From: Pseudomonas parafulva NBRC 16636 = DSM 17004
GTDB taxonomy: Bacteria; Pseudomonadota; Gammaproteobacteria; Pseudomonadales; Pseudomonadaceae
DNA: 64,000 nucleotides
Reading direction: 5' to 3'
Assembly: GCF_000730645.1 (NCBI RefSeq)
Contig: NZ_BBIU01000013.1
Coordinates: 169,917 to 233,916, forward strand
This document shows positions 48,568 through 58,425 of this stretch, piece by piece. The notes under the pieces are model-generated. The model was not told the origin of the DNA. It ran no database searches and saw nothing but the letters and a program-made list of their open reading frames with translations. Within the stretch, counting starts at the first letter, position 1; each line of letters opens with the position of its first letter. A program made the position numbers and the translations under genes.

Positions 48568-49042
48568 GCCGGATCTCCTGTCCATTGCGGGGAGATGACA
48601 GTTTACCTACATGTTGGGTGGAAGGCGCCTGACTTACATTATTGCCCGAGGCAACAGTTGGGACGCCCAACCAGGCGGCCGCGCTAGTGTGTTACAGGCA
48701 TGACTGGCCCGAAACAAGCGTAGGAGCGAGCGCAGCTCGCGATGCGCCGCGCGGGCGGCGCTCGGCCTCACAGGCGGAAAAAACCTCAAGGCGGCCACCT
48801 GTAAGCCCCCCACCCGTTTACCCGCAAACCGGTCAGCGTCGTGGCCTAGGCAGATCGCGTGATGGCAACCAAGGGCATGACGTGATTGTTGCGGTGGCGC
48901 GCAGATCGAGCGCCGCCCGCGCGGCGCATCGCGAGCTTTGCTCGCTCCTACGTTTGTTTCGGGCCAATGCGGCCTGTGCCAGCGTACACGACGCTTTTAG
49001 TGCATGCCGAAAGAGCAGCAAGGATGACCGGCCACCTCAGCC
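48568..49042. other. 475-nt intergenic region with paired inverted repeats
   Basis: This stretch holds the two 59-bp inverted arms at 48706-48764 and 48907-48965 and a 28-nt block shared with 58308-58335. Open frames across it have shifting composition and no domain, so I call no protein gene. Confidence 0.6.
48706..48965. repeat. 59-bp inverted repeat pair, REP doublet or mobile-element relic
   Basis: The arms run from GGCCCGAAACAA through GTAGGAGCGAGC to GCGGGCGGCGCTCG and are inverted copies with three mismatches (at arm positions 13, 27 and 28). They flank 142 nt. Each arm has the GTAGGAGCGAGC-AGCTCGCGATGCGC core seen in Pseudomonas REP families, itself partly palindromic. The high arm identity suggests recent duplication or gene conversion. 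No transposase frame lies between them. Confidence 0.8.
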
Positions 49043-49426
49043 TCAAGCCACCTCAGCCCCATCATCCGGCCAGTGCGGCTCGTTGGCCCCAGGCGGGGTC
49101 AATGGCGGCAGGCCGTAGGCCGCTCGCGCTGCGTCGCAGCTGGGGTTGTGCACGCCACCCTCCCAGGACGCATCGAACTCACGGCACGGGCTGGAGCGGT
49201 TTTCATAGATGGTGCACGCCACCTCCTGCCCGATCTCACCTTTCAGGCTGATGCAGCGGCACGGCTTGGCATCAGTGCCGATCATGGCGACGCGGGTGGG
49301 GTTGATCTGCACCACCAGGTCGTCCGGCACAAGGCCCCCGGAAGACTGGCACTCACCCCAGAAGAAGGACACACGGAAGTACCCGCAGCAAGCGCCGCAG
49401 TCAAGGCAAGGGTTATATTCGGACAT
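49043..49426 (-). CDS. YkgJ-type cysteine-cluster protein
   Basis: A 127-residue protein of the YkgJ/CxxCxxCC (UPF0153) family. The N-terminal motif is [12 protein letters not shown], with further cysteines in [23 protein letters not shown] and PSCDAA. These likely bind a metal ion or cluster. The function of the family is unknown. It is monocistronic, with 155 nt to the upstream hydrolase gene end. Confidence 0.87.
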   Translation of the reverse strand: MSEYNPCLDCGACCGYFRVSFFWGECQSSGGLVPDDLVVQINPTRVAMIGTDAKPCRCISLKGEIGQEVACTIYENRSSPCREFDASWEGGVHNPSCDAARAAYGLPPLTPPGANEPHWPDDGAEVA

Positions 49427-49581
49427 GATGGCACGGAGGGAAGGTTGTTGTTATCGGGCTGAGCCCGCGGCGCCATTCTCAGTCCAAGCAGGGGTGGCTG
49501 AATAGAGGGGGGATGCAAAAATAATTGCCGTCCATCGCCATGCCTGCGTGGCGACAGGGGCAGGCCCTGTCGCGCGGGCAC

Positions 49582-50709
49582 TCAGCACAGCGCCTTGTAG
49601 GTATTCACGTCACACTGCTGCCGCCCTAGCCCCTCGGTGGGCTCGTAGCCATCGCCGCACACCTGGCTGAAACCCGTCTGCCTGCTCCCCTCGTGCACCA
49701 GCCGGTCGTGCTGGCTGCCCTCGGTGAGCACGGTGTAAGACACCCGGCGCATGTCCTGGTACTGGCCCTCACGCGCAGCGATCGCCTGGTGGTACTCCAT
49801 CACCTGGGCATCGCTGAGCCCCAGCCGGTCGGCAAGCTCAACCCCCCAGCGCGCCAGGCACACCTCGGCGTAATGCCGCACGATCAGCCCTGGCTCCACC
49901 AGCAGCTTGCCCACCCCCGCGCCGTCGATGGAGGCATTGCCCACCAGCGTGGCATGGCGCCCTGGCATAGGGTAGATGCAGATCCGCGTCCCCTCCTCCA
50001 CCGACGGGATCACGCAGGCAAAGCCTTTGGAGCGCTCGTCCCTGGAGTAGAACCCCACGTACTCGCGCACATTGCTGCCCAAGGCAACCCGTTCACGCTG
50101 AACGTTCCCCACGCCCGGCACCGGGTCGATGGCAAAGATGTTTACCGGGATGTCCCGCAGCACAGGGTCCTGAGCCATGGCATTAGCCAGCATGTGGCAG
50201 CTGATGCCGCCACGGCTCCAGCCCACCAGGTTGACCTGGGTGGGCAGGCGCGGCTTGCGGAACATGCCGATGATGCGCTCCTGAAGTTCCTGGGGCGTCG
50301 GGTGACGATCGCCATAATCGTAGGTGCGCCAGAACCAGGATGCCGTGGAGGCCACCTCGGGCACCGGTACGCCGGCATTTTTCAGCCGCTCGTAGTCGGC
50401 TTCGCTGAGCTTGGTGCGTTGCCAGTTGCTTTCGCCCTTGATCACCTGCAGCACATGGTTGACGTTCTCCTCCCAGCCACGCCCGAACAACTGGCCGGTC
50501 CAGTTGAAGTAGCCGCCGGGCTCAACGAACAGTTGGTCATCCTGAAGGTTGCCGCTGCCGGGGCCGTCCACGGCGATCCAGTGGGCGAACTCGCGGCCCT
50601 GATCATTGTTGGCCAGCGTTGAAACCAGTTCGCCATTCCAGAAGTTGGGGTTTGCGTCGTCGAAGCGGTGCGAGCCGGTGCCGCAGAAGTAGGCGGTAAA
50701 TACACTCAT
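49582..50709 (-). CDS. Lone alpha/beta hydrolase resembling lipase-type effectors
   Basis: A 375-residue cytosolic-type protein without a signal peptide. The nucleophile elbow is GWSRGG (residues 163-168, S165). D195 in FAIDPVPG and H252 in MPGRHATL are plausible triad partners. The opening AYFCGTGSHRFDD, with an N-terminal GTG motif and later the GxSRGG elbow, resembles the DUF2235/Tle1-like phospholipase group, which includes type VI secretion effectors. No immunity gene, VgrG, PAAR or chaperone gene is adjacent. No ribosome binding site is obvious before the ATG at 50709. The C terminus is cysteine-bearing (QVCGDGYEP, QQCDVNTYKALC). The enzymatic class is likely; an effector role is speculative. 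Confidence 0.7.
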   Translation of the reverse strand: MSVFTAYFCGTGSHRFDDANPNFWNGELVSTLANNDQGREFAHWIAVDGPGSGNLQDDQLFVEPGGYFNWTGQLFGRGWEENVNHVLQVIKGESNWQRTKLSEADYERLKNAGVPVPEVASTASWFWRTYDYGDRHPTPQELQERIIGMFRKPRLPTQVNLVGWSRGGISCHMLANAMAQDPVLRDIPVNIFAIDPVPGVGNVQRERVALGSNVREYVGFYSRDERSKGFACVIPSVEEGTRICIYPMPGRHATLVGNASIDGAGVGKLLVEPGLIVRHYAEVCLARWGVELADRLGLSDAQVMEYHQAIAAREGQYQDMRRVSYTVLTEGSQHDRLVHEGSRQTGFSQVCGDGYEPTEGLGRQQCDVNTYKALC

Positions 50710-50824
50710 TGGAGGGTCTCTGTGGGGAGAAATGAGTGGTGAAGATAGAGGTGGCAGTATGCGGGGAGCAGGCGGAAGCGGACCCCGTAGTTTTCAGTGG
50801 GGCCGCGATGCGGCCCCGAGGGCT

Positions 50825-52033
50825 TTACGCGCGAGGCGCGCTGTCGGCACGGAACATCTGGCGGATGCCGCGTATGGCCTGGCGAATGCGGTCTTGGTTC
50901 TCGATCAGCGCGAAGCGCACATGGTCGTCACCGTAGTCGCCAAAACCGATACCCGGCGACACGCACACCTTGGCCTCGGCCAACAGTTTCTTGGCAAACT
51001 CCAGCGACCCCAGGTGCGCATACTGCGGCGGAATCTTGGCCCACACGTACATCGACGCCTTGGGGTTCTCGACCATCCAGCCCAGCTCGTGCAGCCCCTT
51101 CACCAGCAGGTTGCGGCGCTGGCGGTACTGCTCGGCAATATCACGCACACACTGCTGGTCACCTTCCAACGCGGCGATGGCCGCTACCTGCAGGGGGGTG
51201 AAGGTGCCGTAGTCGTGGTAGCTCTTGATGCGCGCCAGGGCGTTGACCAGTTCCGGGTTGCCGACCATGAAGCCGATACGCCAGCCGGCCATGTTATAGC
51301 TCTTGGACAGCGTGAAAAACTCCACTGCAACGTCCTTGGCGCCCGGCACCTGCATAATCGACGGGGCCTTCCAGCCGTCGTAGACGATGTCGGCATAGGC
51401 CAGGTCATGCACCACCAGCACCCCGTACTGCTTGGCCAGGGCCACCACCCGCTCGAAGAAGTCCAGCTCCACGCACTGGGCGGTCGGGTTGGACGGGAAA
51501 CCCAGGATCATCATCTTGGGCTTGGGGATCGACTCACGGATGGCCCGTTCCAGCTCGTTGAAGAAGTCCACCCCCGGCACCAACGGCACGGAGCGTACCT
51601 GCGCACCGGCAATAACCGCCCCGTAGATGTGGATGGGGTAGCTGGGGTTGGGCACCAGCACCGTGTCGCCCTGGTCGAGCGTGGCCAGCATCAGGTGGGC
51701 AAGGCCTTCTTTGGAACCAATGGTGACGATGGCTTCGTCTTCGGGGTCGATATCGACCTCGTAGCGTTCCTTGTACCAGTTGGAAATGGCCCGGCGCAGC
51801 CGCGGGATGCCGCGGGAGGTGGAATAGCCATGGGTGTCCTCACGCTGGGCGACCTGTACCAGCTTCTCGACGATATGCGGGGGGGTGGCACCGTCAGGGT
51901 TGCCCATGCTGAGGTCGATGATGTCCTCGCCGCGGCGGCGGGCAGCCATCTTGAGTTCGGCAGTGATGTTGAAGACGTAAGGGGGGAGACGATCAATGCG
52001 CGCAAAACGGCGCGGCGAACCTGGGTTGGCCAT
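50825..52033 (-). CDS. alaC: Alanine-synthesising aminotransferase AlaC
   Basis: A 402-residue fold-I PLP aminotransferase that makes alanine from pyruvate and glutamate. Recognised by [34 protein letters not shown], the cofactor region [12 protein letters not shown], and the PLP lysine in [16 protein letters not shown]. It is a single gene with a GC-rich hairpin (50799-50817) some nt beyond the stop, without a T-run. Confidence 0.93.
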   Translation of the reverse strand: MANPGSPRRFARIDRLPPYVFNITAELKMAARRRGEDIIDLSMGNPDGATPPHIVEKLVQVAQREDTHGYSTSRGIPRLRRAISNWYKERYEVDIDPEDEAIVTIGSKEGLAHLMLATLDQGDTVLVPNPSYPIHIYGAVIAGAQVRSVPLVPGVDFFNELERAIRESIPKPKMMILGFPSNPTAQCVELDFFERVVALAKQYGVLVVHDLAYADIVYDGWKAPSIMQVPGAKDVAVEFFTLSKSYNMAGWRIGFMVGNPELVNALARIKSYHDYGTFTPLQVAAIAALEGDQQCVRDIAEQYRQRRNLLVKGLHELGWMVENPKASMYVWAKIPPQYAHLGSLEFAKKLLAEAKVCVSPGIGFGDYGDDHVRFALIENQDRIRQAIRGIRQMFRADSAPRA

Positions 52034-52222
52034 GGTTTCCTCTGAGACGTAAGCGCCCGGAACCGTCCGAGCGACGTTGGCCGCATGGGGCGGCCTGAAA
52101 CAGAAGATAGTGCCGATATGGGCGACCTGTAAAGGGCAATACCCTGTTTTTTATTATTTATTTAGATGCATTGTTGGAAAAGCAAGGCAGAGTAATTGCA
52201 ACCACCGGCTTATGACTGAAAT

Positions 52223-52253
52223 AAAAAACCCCGGCGCAAAGGCCGGGGCTTTT
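52223..52253 (-). terminator. Intrinsic terminator of the cyo operon
   Basis: On the minus strand AAAAGCCCCGGC, a short loop and GCCGGGGTTTTTT form a strong stem with a T-run, 20 nt after the cyoE stop. Confidence 0.93.
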
Positions 52254-52272
52254 CGTAAAGCAGGCAGCAATT

Positions 52273-53160
52273 TCAGCGTGCGTAAGTCATCAGCACATCG
52301 GCCGCAGTCTGGCTGTCCACCCCCATCATCAAGCTCAAGGCCATGACGGTGAGAATGGAGAAGCCAAATACCTTGCGGGCCCACTTGCTGTCATCTTCAG
52401 CCTTGTAGCCACCCCAGGCCATGTACAGCCAGTACAGGCCCATGCCAGCTGCAACAGCCAGATAAGCGAGGCCGGCGTAGCCGCCCAGGGTAAGCATCAA
52501 CGTGGCCAGCAGGAAGGCCAGCACGTACAGCACGATCTGCTTCTTCGCCGCAAGCACACCACGCGCCACCGGCAGTACCGGAATGTTGGCGGCGCTGTAG
52601 TCCTTGAAGCGGAAGATGGCGATGGCGAAGCTGTGTGGCATCTGCCAAAGGCTGAACATCACCAGCAGGGTGACCGCAGCCAGGTCGAAGCTGTTGCTCA
52701 CGGCGCAGTAACCGATCACCGGTGGCATGGCACCGGACAGGCTGCCAACCAAGGTGCCGTGCACCGACTTGCGCTTGAGCCACAGGCTGTAGAAGCCGAC
52801 GTACACAACAAAGCCAACCAGCGCGCAGAACGCGGACAGAGGGTTGGCTTGCACGTACAGCAAGCTGAAACCCGCCACCCCGAGCAGGGTGGCGTAAATC
52901 AGCGCGAGGGGCAGCGACATGCCGCCCTGGACCATGACGCGGTTCTTGGTGCGCTCCATCTTCTGGTCGATGTCGCGGTCGATGCAGTTGTTGAACACAC
53001 AACCGGACGCCACCACCAGAGAAGTGCCCACAATGACCGCCAGGAGCAGGGCGAAGTCCACATGGCCCTTCGCGGCAAGGAAGAAACCGCCTGCCACGGA
53101 AAGCACGTTACCGAAAATGATCCCCGGTTTGGTGATTTGGATAAAGTGCTTAACGGACAT
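52273..53160 (-). CDS. cyoE: Heme O synthase (protoheme IX farnesyltransferase)
   Basis: A 295-residue UbiA-family membrane enzyme that adds a farnesyl group to heme B, giving the heme O used by CyoB. The first aspartate-rich motif is [12 protein letters not shown]. Multiple helices follow. It is the last gene of the cyoABCDE operon, 11 nt after cyoD. Confidence 0.97.
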   Translation of the reverse strand: MSVKHFIQITKPGIIFGNVLSVAGGFFLAAKGHVDFALLLAVIVGTSLVVASGCVFNNCIDRDIDQKMERTKNRVMVQGGMSLPLALIYATLLGVAGFSLLYVQANPLSAFCALVGFVVYVGFYSLWLKRKSVHGTLVGSLSGAMPPVIGYCAVSNSFDLAAVTLLVMFSLWQMPHSFAIAIFRFKDYSAANIPVLPVARGVLAAKKQIVLYVLAFLLATLMLTLGGYAGLAYLAVAAGMGLYWLYMAWGGYKAEDDSKWARKVFGFSILTVMALSLMMGVDSQTAADVLMTYAR

Positions 53161-53171
53161 GCAGTCTTACC

Positions 53172-53504
53172 TCACTTGGCCAGCATTTCGAAGTGGATGC
53201 TGAACATGATCCACAGCGACAGGCCAACCAGCAGTGCGATCACCAACGTGGTGAACAGGAACGTCGATACGTTGTTGCGCTGCTCTTTCGAGCGGTCCAT
53301 GTGCAGGAAGTATACAAGGTGTACAACAACCTGGATCACGGCCATGGCCACAACGATCAGAACGGTCAGGTTCTTCGGCAGGCTTGGGTACATCACCAGG
53401 CCGAACGGAATCGCGGTCAGGATGATCGACAGGACGAAGCCGATCATGTACGACTTCACGCTGCCGTGGCCACCCTCGTGATGAGTGTCGTGTGCGTTAG
53501 CCAT
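53172..53504 (-). CDS. cyoD: Cytochrome bo3 oxidase subunit IV
   Basis: A 110-residue protein with three helices (YMIGFVLSIILTAIPFGLV, LIVVAMAVIQVVVHLVYFLH, LFTTLVIALLVGLSLWIMF). It helps assemble copper in subunit I. It overlaps the cyoC stop by 1 nt. Confidence 0.96.
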   Translation of the reverse strand: MANAHDTHHEGGHGSVKSYMIGFVLSIILTAIPFGLVMYPSLPKNLTVLIVVAMAVIQVVVHLVYFLHMDRSKEQRNNVSTFLFTTLVIALLVGLSLWIMFSIHFEMLAK

Positions 53505-54124
53505 TACAGAACTCCCAGCAGGTAGACGACGGTGAATACGCAGATCCAGACCACGTCCAGGAAGTGCCAGAACAGGCTCAGGCAGCTCATGCGGGTCTTG
53601 GCGGTCGGCGTGATGCCGTGTTTGTTGATCTGGTACATCATGATTGCCATCCAGATCAGGCCGGCAGTCACGTGCAGGCCGTGGGTACCTACCAGGGCGA
53701 AGAAGCCCGACAGGAAACCACTGCGCTGCGGGCCGAAGCCCTCGCCGATCAGGTGATGGAACTCATAGATTTCCATCGCGATGAAGCCTGCACCGAACAG
53801 GAAGGTCACAGCCAACCAGCCCAGTACGCCCGACTTGCTGCCAGCGAACATCTTCAGCATGGCGAAGCCGAAGGTGATCGAGGACAGCAGCAGGAACAGC
53901 GTTTCTACCGCTACGAAATCGAGCTGGAAGATGTCATGACCCGACGGGCCGCCGGCAAAACTGCCGGACAGCACCGCGTAGGTGGCGAAGAGCGACGCAA
54001 ACAGGATGCAGTCGGTCATCAGGTACAGCCAGAAGCCCAGTACGGTCATCTGGCCCGAGTCGTGATGGTGATCGTCGTGCCCATGGTCATGACCATGAGC
54101 ACCGTGCATTACTTGACTGGACAT
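53504..54124 (-). CDS. cyoC: Cytochrome bo3 oxidase subunit III
   Basis: A 206-residue five-helix subunit. It begins with a His/Asp-rich stretch ([18 protein letters not shown]), unusual in being so histidine-rich, then [22 protein letters not shown]. The typical [14 protein letters not shown] is present. Gap to cyoB is 3 nt. Confidence 0.97.
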   Translation of the reverse strand: MSSQVMHGAHGHDHGHDDHHHDSGQMTVLGFWLYLMTDCILFASLFATYAVLSGSFAGGPSGHDIFQLDFVAVETLFLLLSSITFGFAMLKMFAGSKSGVLGWLAVTFLFGAGFIAMEIYEFHHLIGEGFGPQRSGFLSGFFALVGTHGLHVTAGLIWMAIMMYQINKHGITPTAKTRMSCLSLFWHFLDVVWICVFTVVYLLGVL

Positions 54125-54127
54125 TGA

Positions 54128-56146
54128 TTACACCCGCTCAAACGATTCGACACGTGCGCCGGCAGGCAGAGCACCTGCTTTGGCCAGCGCTTGCATGCGC
54201 TCGCCTTCGATGCGCGCCACTTCTTCGGCCGGAACCATGAAGCCCTGGTCGTCACGCGCAGCGTGGCGAACGAAGACAGCGATGGTTGCAACCAGGCTTG
54301 CGCCGACCAGCCACCAGATGTGCCAGATGAACGCGAAGCCGAAGATGGTCAGGAACAGGCCCATGAACAAACCGGTAGAGGTGTTGCTCGGCATGTGGAT
54401 CGCTTCGTACTTGGCCGGCACCTTGTAGGCAACACCGTCTTCCTTGGCTTCGTGCCAGGCGTCCAGGCCAACCTTCTCAGGCATGTGGGCGAAGTTGTAG
54501 AACGGAGGTGGCGACGAAGTCGACCATTCCAGCGTACGGCCGCCCCATGGGTCGCCGGTGACGTCCATGTTCTGGTGACGGTCGCGAACCGATACGTACA
54601 GCTGGATCAGCTGGCAGGCGATACCGAACAGGATCAGCACGGCGCCGACCACGGCTACGTACAGGTAGGGTTCCCACAGCGGGTTGTCGGAGTGGTTCAG
54701 ACGACGGGTCATACCCATGAAGCCCAGGGCATACAGCGGCATGAACGCAACGTAGAAGCCCGAGATCCAGAACCAGAAGGCAGCTTTGCCCCACTTCTCG
54801 TTCAGGGTGAAACCAAAGGCTTTCGGGAACCAGTAGGCGAAGCCGGCGATATAGCCGAATACCGCACCACCGATGATCACGTTGTGGAAGTGAGCGATCA
54901 CGAACAGGCTGTTGTGCAGCACGAAGTCAGCACCTGGAACTGCCAGCAGAACGCCGGTCATGCCACCGATGGAGAAGGTGATCATGAAGCCCAGGGTCCA
55001 GAGAATCGGCGCGGTGAAGCGCAGGCGGCCCTGGTAGATGGTGAACAGCCAGTTGAACAGCTTCACACCGGTCGGAATGGAGATCAGCATCGTCGCCAGG
55101 CCGAAGAAGGTGTTGACGCTGGCGCCGGCACCCATGGTGAAGAAGTGGTGCAGCCAGACCGCAAAGCCCAGAATTGCAATGGCACCCGATGCGTAGATCA
55201 TCGCGTGGTGGCCAAACAGGCGCTTGCCGGCAAACGTCGAGGTCACTTCCGAGAACACGCCGAAGGCCGGCAGGATCAGGATGTAAACCTCAGGGTGACC
55301 CCAGGCCCAGAACAGGTTGACGTACATCATCGGGTTCCCACCAAGCTCGTTGGTGAAAATGTGGAAGTCCAGATAACGGTCAACAGTCAGCAGTGCCAAT
55401 GCAGCGGTCAGAATCGGGAACGAAGCAACGATCAGCACGTTGGCCCAGGTGCAGGTCCAGGTGAAGATCGGCATGTCCATCAGCTTCATGCCAGGTGCGC
55501 GCATCTTCATCACGGTGACGAGGAAGTTCACACCCGTTAGTGTCGTACCCAACCCTGAGAGCTGTAGCGCCCAGATGTAATAGTCGACACCCACCCCAGG
55601 GCTGTACTGGATGCCCGCCAGCGGCGGATAGGCAACCCAACCGGTCTTGGCGAATTCACCAACACCCAGCGAGATGTTCACCAGCAGCACGCCTGCCAGC
55701 AGCAGGTAGAAGCTCAGGGAGTTCAGGAACGGGAAGGCAACGTCACGTGCACCGATCTGCAGAGGAACCGCGAGGTTCATCAGGCCGGTGAAGAACGGCA
55801 TCGCCATGAAGATGATCATGATCACACCGTGAGCGGTGAAGATCTGGTCATAGTGTTCAGGCGGCAGGTAGCCTTCGGAGCCACCGGTAGCGGCAGCCAG
55901 CTGGGTACGCATCATGATGGCGTCGGCAAAGCCGCGCAGCAGCATGACCATCGCGACGATGATGTACATCACCCCGATTTTCTTGTGGTCGACAGTCGTC
56001 AACCACTCAGTCCACAAGTAGGACCACTTGCGGAAGTAGGTGACAGCACCGACGACAGCGATACCACCGAGCGCGATCATGGCGAGTGTCACCATGACTA
56101 TCGGCTCGTGATAGGGTATCGCCTCCAGGGTTAATTTACCGAACAT
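54128..56146 (-). CDS. cyoB: Cytochrome bo3 oxidase subunit I
   Basis: A 672-residue heme-copper oxidase subunit with about 15 helices. It holds low-spin heme b, heme o3 and CuB. Marked by [23 protein letters not shown] (low-spin heme histidine), [17 protein letters not shown] (CuB His and cross-linked Tyr), and HHFFTMGAG. It reduces O2 to water and pumps protons using ubiquinol. Confidence 0.98.
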   Translation of the reverse strand: MFGKLTLEAIPYHEPIVMVTLAMIALGGIAVVGAVTYFRKWSYLWTEWLTTVDHKKIGVMYIIVAMVMLLRGFADAIMMRTQLAAATGGSEGYLPPEHYDQIFTAHGVIMIIFMAMPFFTGLMNLAVPLQIGARDVAFPFLNSLSFYLLLAGVLLVNISLGVGEFAKTGWVAYPPLAGIQYSPGVGVDYYIWALQLSGLGTTLTGVNFLVTVMKMRAPGMKLMDMPIFTWTCTWANVLIVASFPILTAALALLTVDRYLDFHIFTNELGGNPMMYVNLFWAWGHPEVYILILPAFGVFSEVTSTFAGKRLFGHHAMIYASGAIAILGFAVWLHHFFTMGAGASVNTFFGLATMLISIPTGVKLFNWLFTIYQGRLRFTAPILWTLGFMITFSIGGMTGVLLAVPGADFVLHNSLFVIAHFHNVIIGGAVFGYIAGFAYWFPKAFGFTLNEKWGKAAFWFWISGFYVAFMPLYALGFMGMTRRLNHSDNPLWEPYLYVAVVGAVLILFGIACQLIQLYVSVRDRHQNMDVTGDPWGGRTLEWSTSSPPPFYNFAHMPEKVGLDAWHEAKEDGVAYKVPAKYEAIHMPSNTSTGLFMGLFLTIFGFAFIWHIWWLVGASLVATIAVFVRHAARDDQGFMVPAEEVARIEGERMQALAKAGALPAGARVESFERV

Positions 56147-56149
56147 CTC

Positions 56150-57091
56150 TTACTCCTCTGCACCGGCAGCTGGTTGCGTACTCGATTCCACACCCTTGGT
56201 TGTGGCCAGGTCTTTGCTGCCTGCTTCTTCGTGGCTACGGCCGCGGTTCATGCCTTCGTACTTGTCGACGATCAGCTGGAACTGCTCTGGCGAAGCCTCG
56301 CTATACAGCTCGACTGGGTTGTTTTCGCTTGGTTTGGCCAAGGCGTCGTAGGTGGCCTTGTCCAGCTTCTTCGGCGACTGCTTGACCTCGGCGACCCACT
56401 TGTCGAAGTCTTCCTGGGTCGTGGCAGTAGCCTTGAATTTCATGCCGGTGAAGCCAGCACCGCTGTAGTTGGCGCTGATACCGTCGAACACGCCGTTTTC
56501 GTTGGCGATCAGGTGCAGCTTGGTGGTCATGCCCGCCATGGCGTAGATCTGGCCACCCAGGCCCGGGATGAAGAAGGAGTTCATCACGGCGTCGGAGGTG
56601 ACGCGGAAGTTGACCGGGGTATTGGCCGGGAAGACGATCTTGTTGACCGTGGCAATGCCTTGTTCCGGGTAGATGAACAGCCACTTCCAGTCCAGCGCGA
56701 TTACGTCGATCTGTACCGGCTTGACGTCGGAGTCCAGCGGGCGATACGGGTCGAGCTTGTGGGTGGACTTGTAGGTCACATAGCCCAGCACGATGATGAT
56801 CAGAATCGGGATGATCCAGACGGCAGCCTCGATCTTGCTCGAGTGCGACCAGTCAGGGGTGTAGGTGGCAGCCTTGTTGGACGCGCGATACTTCCAGGCG
56901 AAGACCACGGTCATGATGATGACCGGCACTACGACCAGCAGCATCAGGCCGATCGCAATGAGGATCAGGTTCTTTTGCTCAATGCCGACCTGGCCCTTCG
57001 GGTCGAGCAGGGTCCAGTTGCACCCACTGAGTAAAAGCATGCCTAAAAAGGGCAATATGCCAAACAGTCTGGGGTAACGCTTTTTACTCAT
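56150..57091 (-). CDS. cyoA: Cytochrome bo3 oxidase subunit II
   Basis: A 313-residue lipoprotein (lipobox LLSGC, C24) with two further helices and a cupredoxin-like periplasmic domain. The CuA ligands of cytochrome c oxidases are absent, which confirms a quinol oxidase. [21 protein letters not shown] and [16 protein letters not shown] are typical. It is the first gene of the operon. A 558-nt region with an ANR-like box lies upstream. Confidence 0.97.
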   Translation of the reverse strand: MSKKRYPRLFGILPFLGMLLLSGCNWTLLDPKGQVGIEQKNLILIAIGLMLLVVVPVIIMTVVFAWKYRASNKAATYTPDWSHSSKIEAAVWIIPILIIIVLGYVTYKSTHKLDPYRPLDSDVKPVQIDVIALDWKWLFIYPEQGIATVNKIVFPANTPVNFRVTSDAVMNSFFIPGLGGQIYAMAGMTTKLHLIANENGVFDGISANYSGAGFTGMKFKATATTQEDFDKWVAEVKQSPKKLDKATYDALAKPSENNPVELYSEASPEQFQLIVDKYEGMNRGRSHEEAGSKDLATTKGVESSTQPAAGAEE

Positions 57092-57649
57092 CTCACGACC
57101 TCTAGATCAGCTTGCTTCAATGCAATTTGTGTTTTGGTAGCCAGCACTTCGTCCTGCCAAGTGAGGCATGTTGCGCCCGTACCCGCCCCTGCCTGGGCCC
57201 GACTGCAGGACCTTGGCGTGAAGCGGGTTAGTGGTGCTTTTGGTTTCGTAGGCAACAGGCCTGTACAGCAGACCAAGTCCATTTGGTGCGGGAAAACGCG
57301 GAGGGGGGTCCGCCCGGTATCGCCGTTGGGCGAAACTTGACGAAGTCAGCAAAAGGGAGCGCCTTGGCTTCCTTCAATCCTGCGACTTGCAAGCAGTGCC
57401 GAACGGAAATTGGGGGCGATTGTAGATAGGTCGCCAACCCTTGACTATGACTTATTGAGCAACAGTCTTTTACAGAATGCGCAACAATAGCGCCTCAAAA
57501 CTCAACTTCGCGACAGTTTGTCGCACCCCTGGCAGTAGCCCTGGAACCCGCATCACGCAAGGGCTGCGGGTTGATCTGAGTCAATCGTTGAGCAACTTTC
57601 GGTACCGCATCATAGCCCTGAAAAAAATGTGGCGATCAGGGACTTTTGT
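57092..57649. other. 558-nt region between dsbB and cyoA
   Basis: The region must hold the cyo promoter. On the minus strand a pair TTGAGG / TGTAAA (-10 at 57469-57474, 18-nt spacer) is a weak sigma-70 candidate. An ANR-like box is at 57571-57584. Short open frames (for example within 57107-57437) are not supported as genes. Confidence 0.45.
57571..57584. promoter_or_regulatory. ANR/FNR-like box upstream of cyoA
   Basis: TTGATCTGAGTCAA differs from the TTGAT-N4-ATCAA consensus at one position. It lies about 480 nt before cyoA and 65 nt after the dsbB stop. ANR is known in this genus to adjust terminal oxidases to oxygen. Confidence 0.6.
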
Positions 57650-58156
57650 CTAGGCCTGGCGCCGGTTGCGGTAGATGCCCAACGGCACCAGCAAGGCGGT
57701 CAGCACAAAGGCCACCAACGCCCATTGAGCCAGTGAAAGACCCAGCACGGGTGGGTAGGGCGTGCTGCAGAAACCGTCTACCTGAAATGCCAGCGGCCAG
57801 ACCTTGGCCAATGGCAGGTCGTCCACGATGGGCTGCAGGGTATCGATGCCGCAACTGACCATGGGGTTGGCGAGTATATACACATGGTTGCCGGCTGCAA
57901 TGATTCCGCCCACGGCGCTGAGCACCACCAGCACTTCGAAGAAGGTCAGGCTGCGGCGCCCCGGCATGGCGGCAGCCAGGAAGGCAAACACGGCGATGAA
58001 CAGCAATGCGTAGCGCTGCAGGATGCACAGCGGGCAAGGCGCCTCGCCCAATACCACCTGCATGTACAGGGCGCCCCCGATCAGCGAAACGCAGATCAGG
58101 CCCAACAGCACCAGAAAGCGCCGTTCCCGATTCAGGCGCGATGTTTGTTCGTTCAT
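57650..58156 (-). CDS. dsbB: Disulfide bond formation protein DsbB
   Basis: A 168-residue, four-helix membrane quinone reductase that reoxidises DsbA. The two redox pairs are C41/C44 (CPLCILQRY) and C102/C130 (VSCGIDT; GFCSTPYPP). Short loop proteins of this type are one of several DsbB paralogues in pseudomonads. It is monocistronic upstream of the cyo operon, which also passes electrons through ubiquinone. Confidence 0.93.
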   Translation of the reverse strand: MNEQTSRLNRERRFLVLLGLICVSLIGGALYMQVVLGEAPCPLCILQRYALLFIAVFAFLAAAMPGRRSLTFFEVLVVLSAVGGIIAAGNHVYILANPMVSCGIDTLQPIVDDLPLAKVWPLAFQVDGFCSTPYPPVLGLSLAQWALVAFVLTALLVPLGIYRNRRQA

Positions 58157-58425
58157 TGCCGGTTCCTTCGATGAATGGGTCGCCGCGTGATCCGCCAGCC
58201 TGAGCGCAAGTCTACACGCCGGGCAAGCGTTTGCGCGTGTGGCGCGTTCATTCGGTGCGGATCAGACACGGTTCAAAGAGGTCGGTTCAATGGGGGTACG
58301 TGAACAGCGTGATGGCGACCAGGGGGATGACGTGGGTTTGGTCGTGGTGTACAGCCCCCTGGCGTAGGCGCGAGCAGATCTCTATTTCTTTATATATAGG
58401 CAGGAAGGAAGATGAAGCATCTTCA
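58157..58425. other. 269-nt intergenic region between dsbB and hmp
   Basis: It contains a 28-nt block (58308-58335) that recurs at 48857-48884 with three mismatches. A 25-codon frame from 58291 (ends at 58368) covers it; I do not call it a gene. An AT-rich TTTATATATAGG stretch near 58391-58402 precedes the hmp end. Confidence 0.45.

Noticed and set aside
48642..49118. A 158-codon plus-strand frame across the inverted repeat
   Set aside because: It is composed of repeat arms in both orientations and overlaps the YkgJ-type gene; no start signal or domain.
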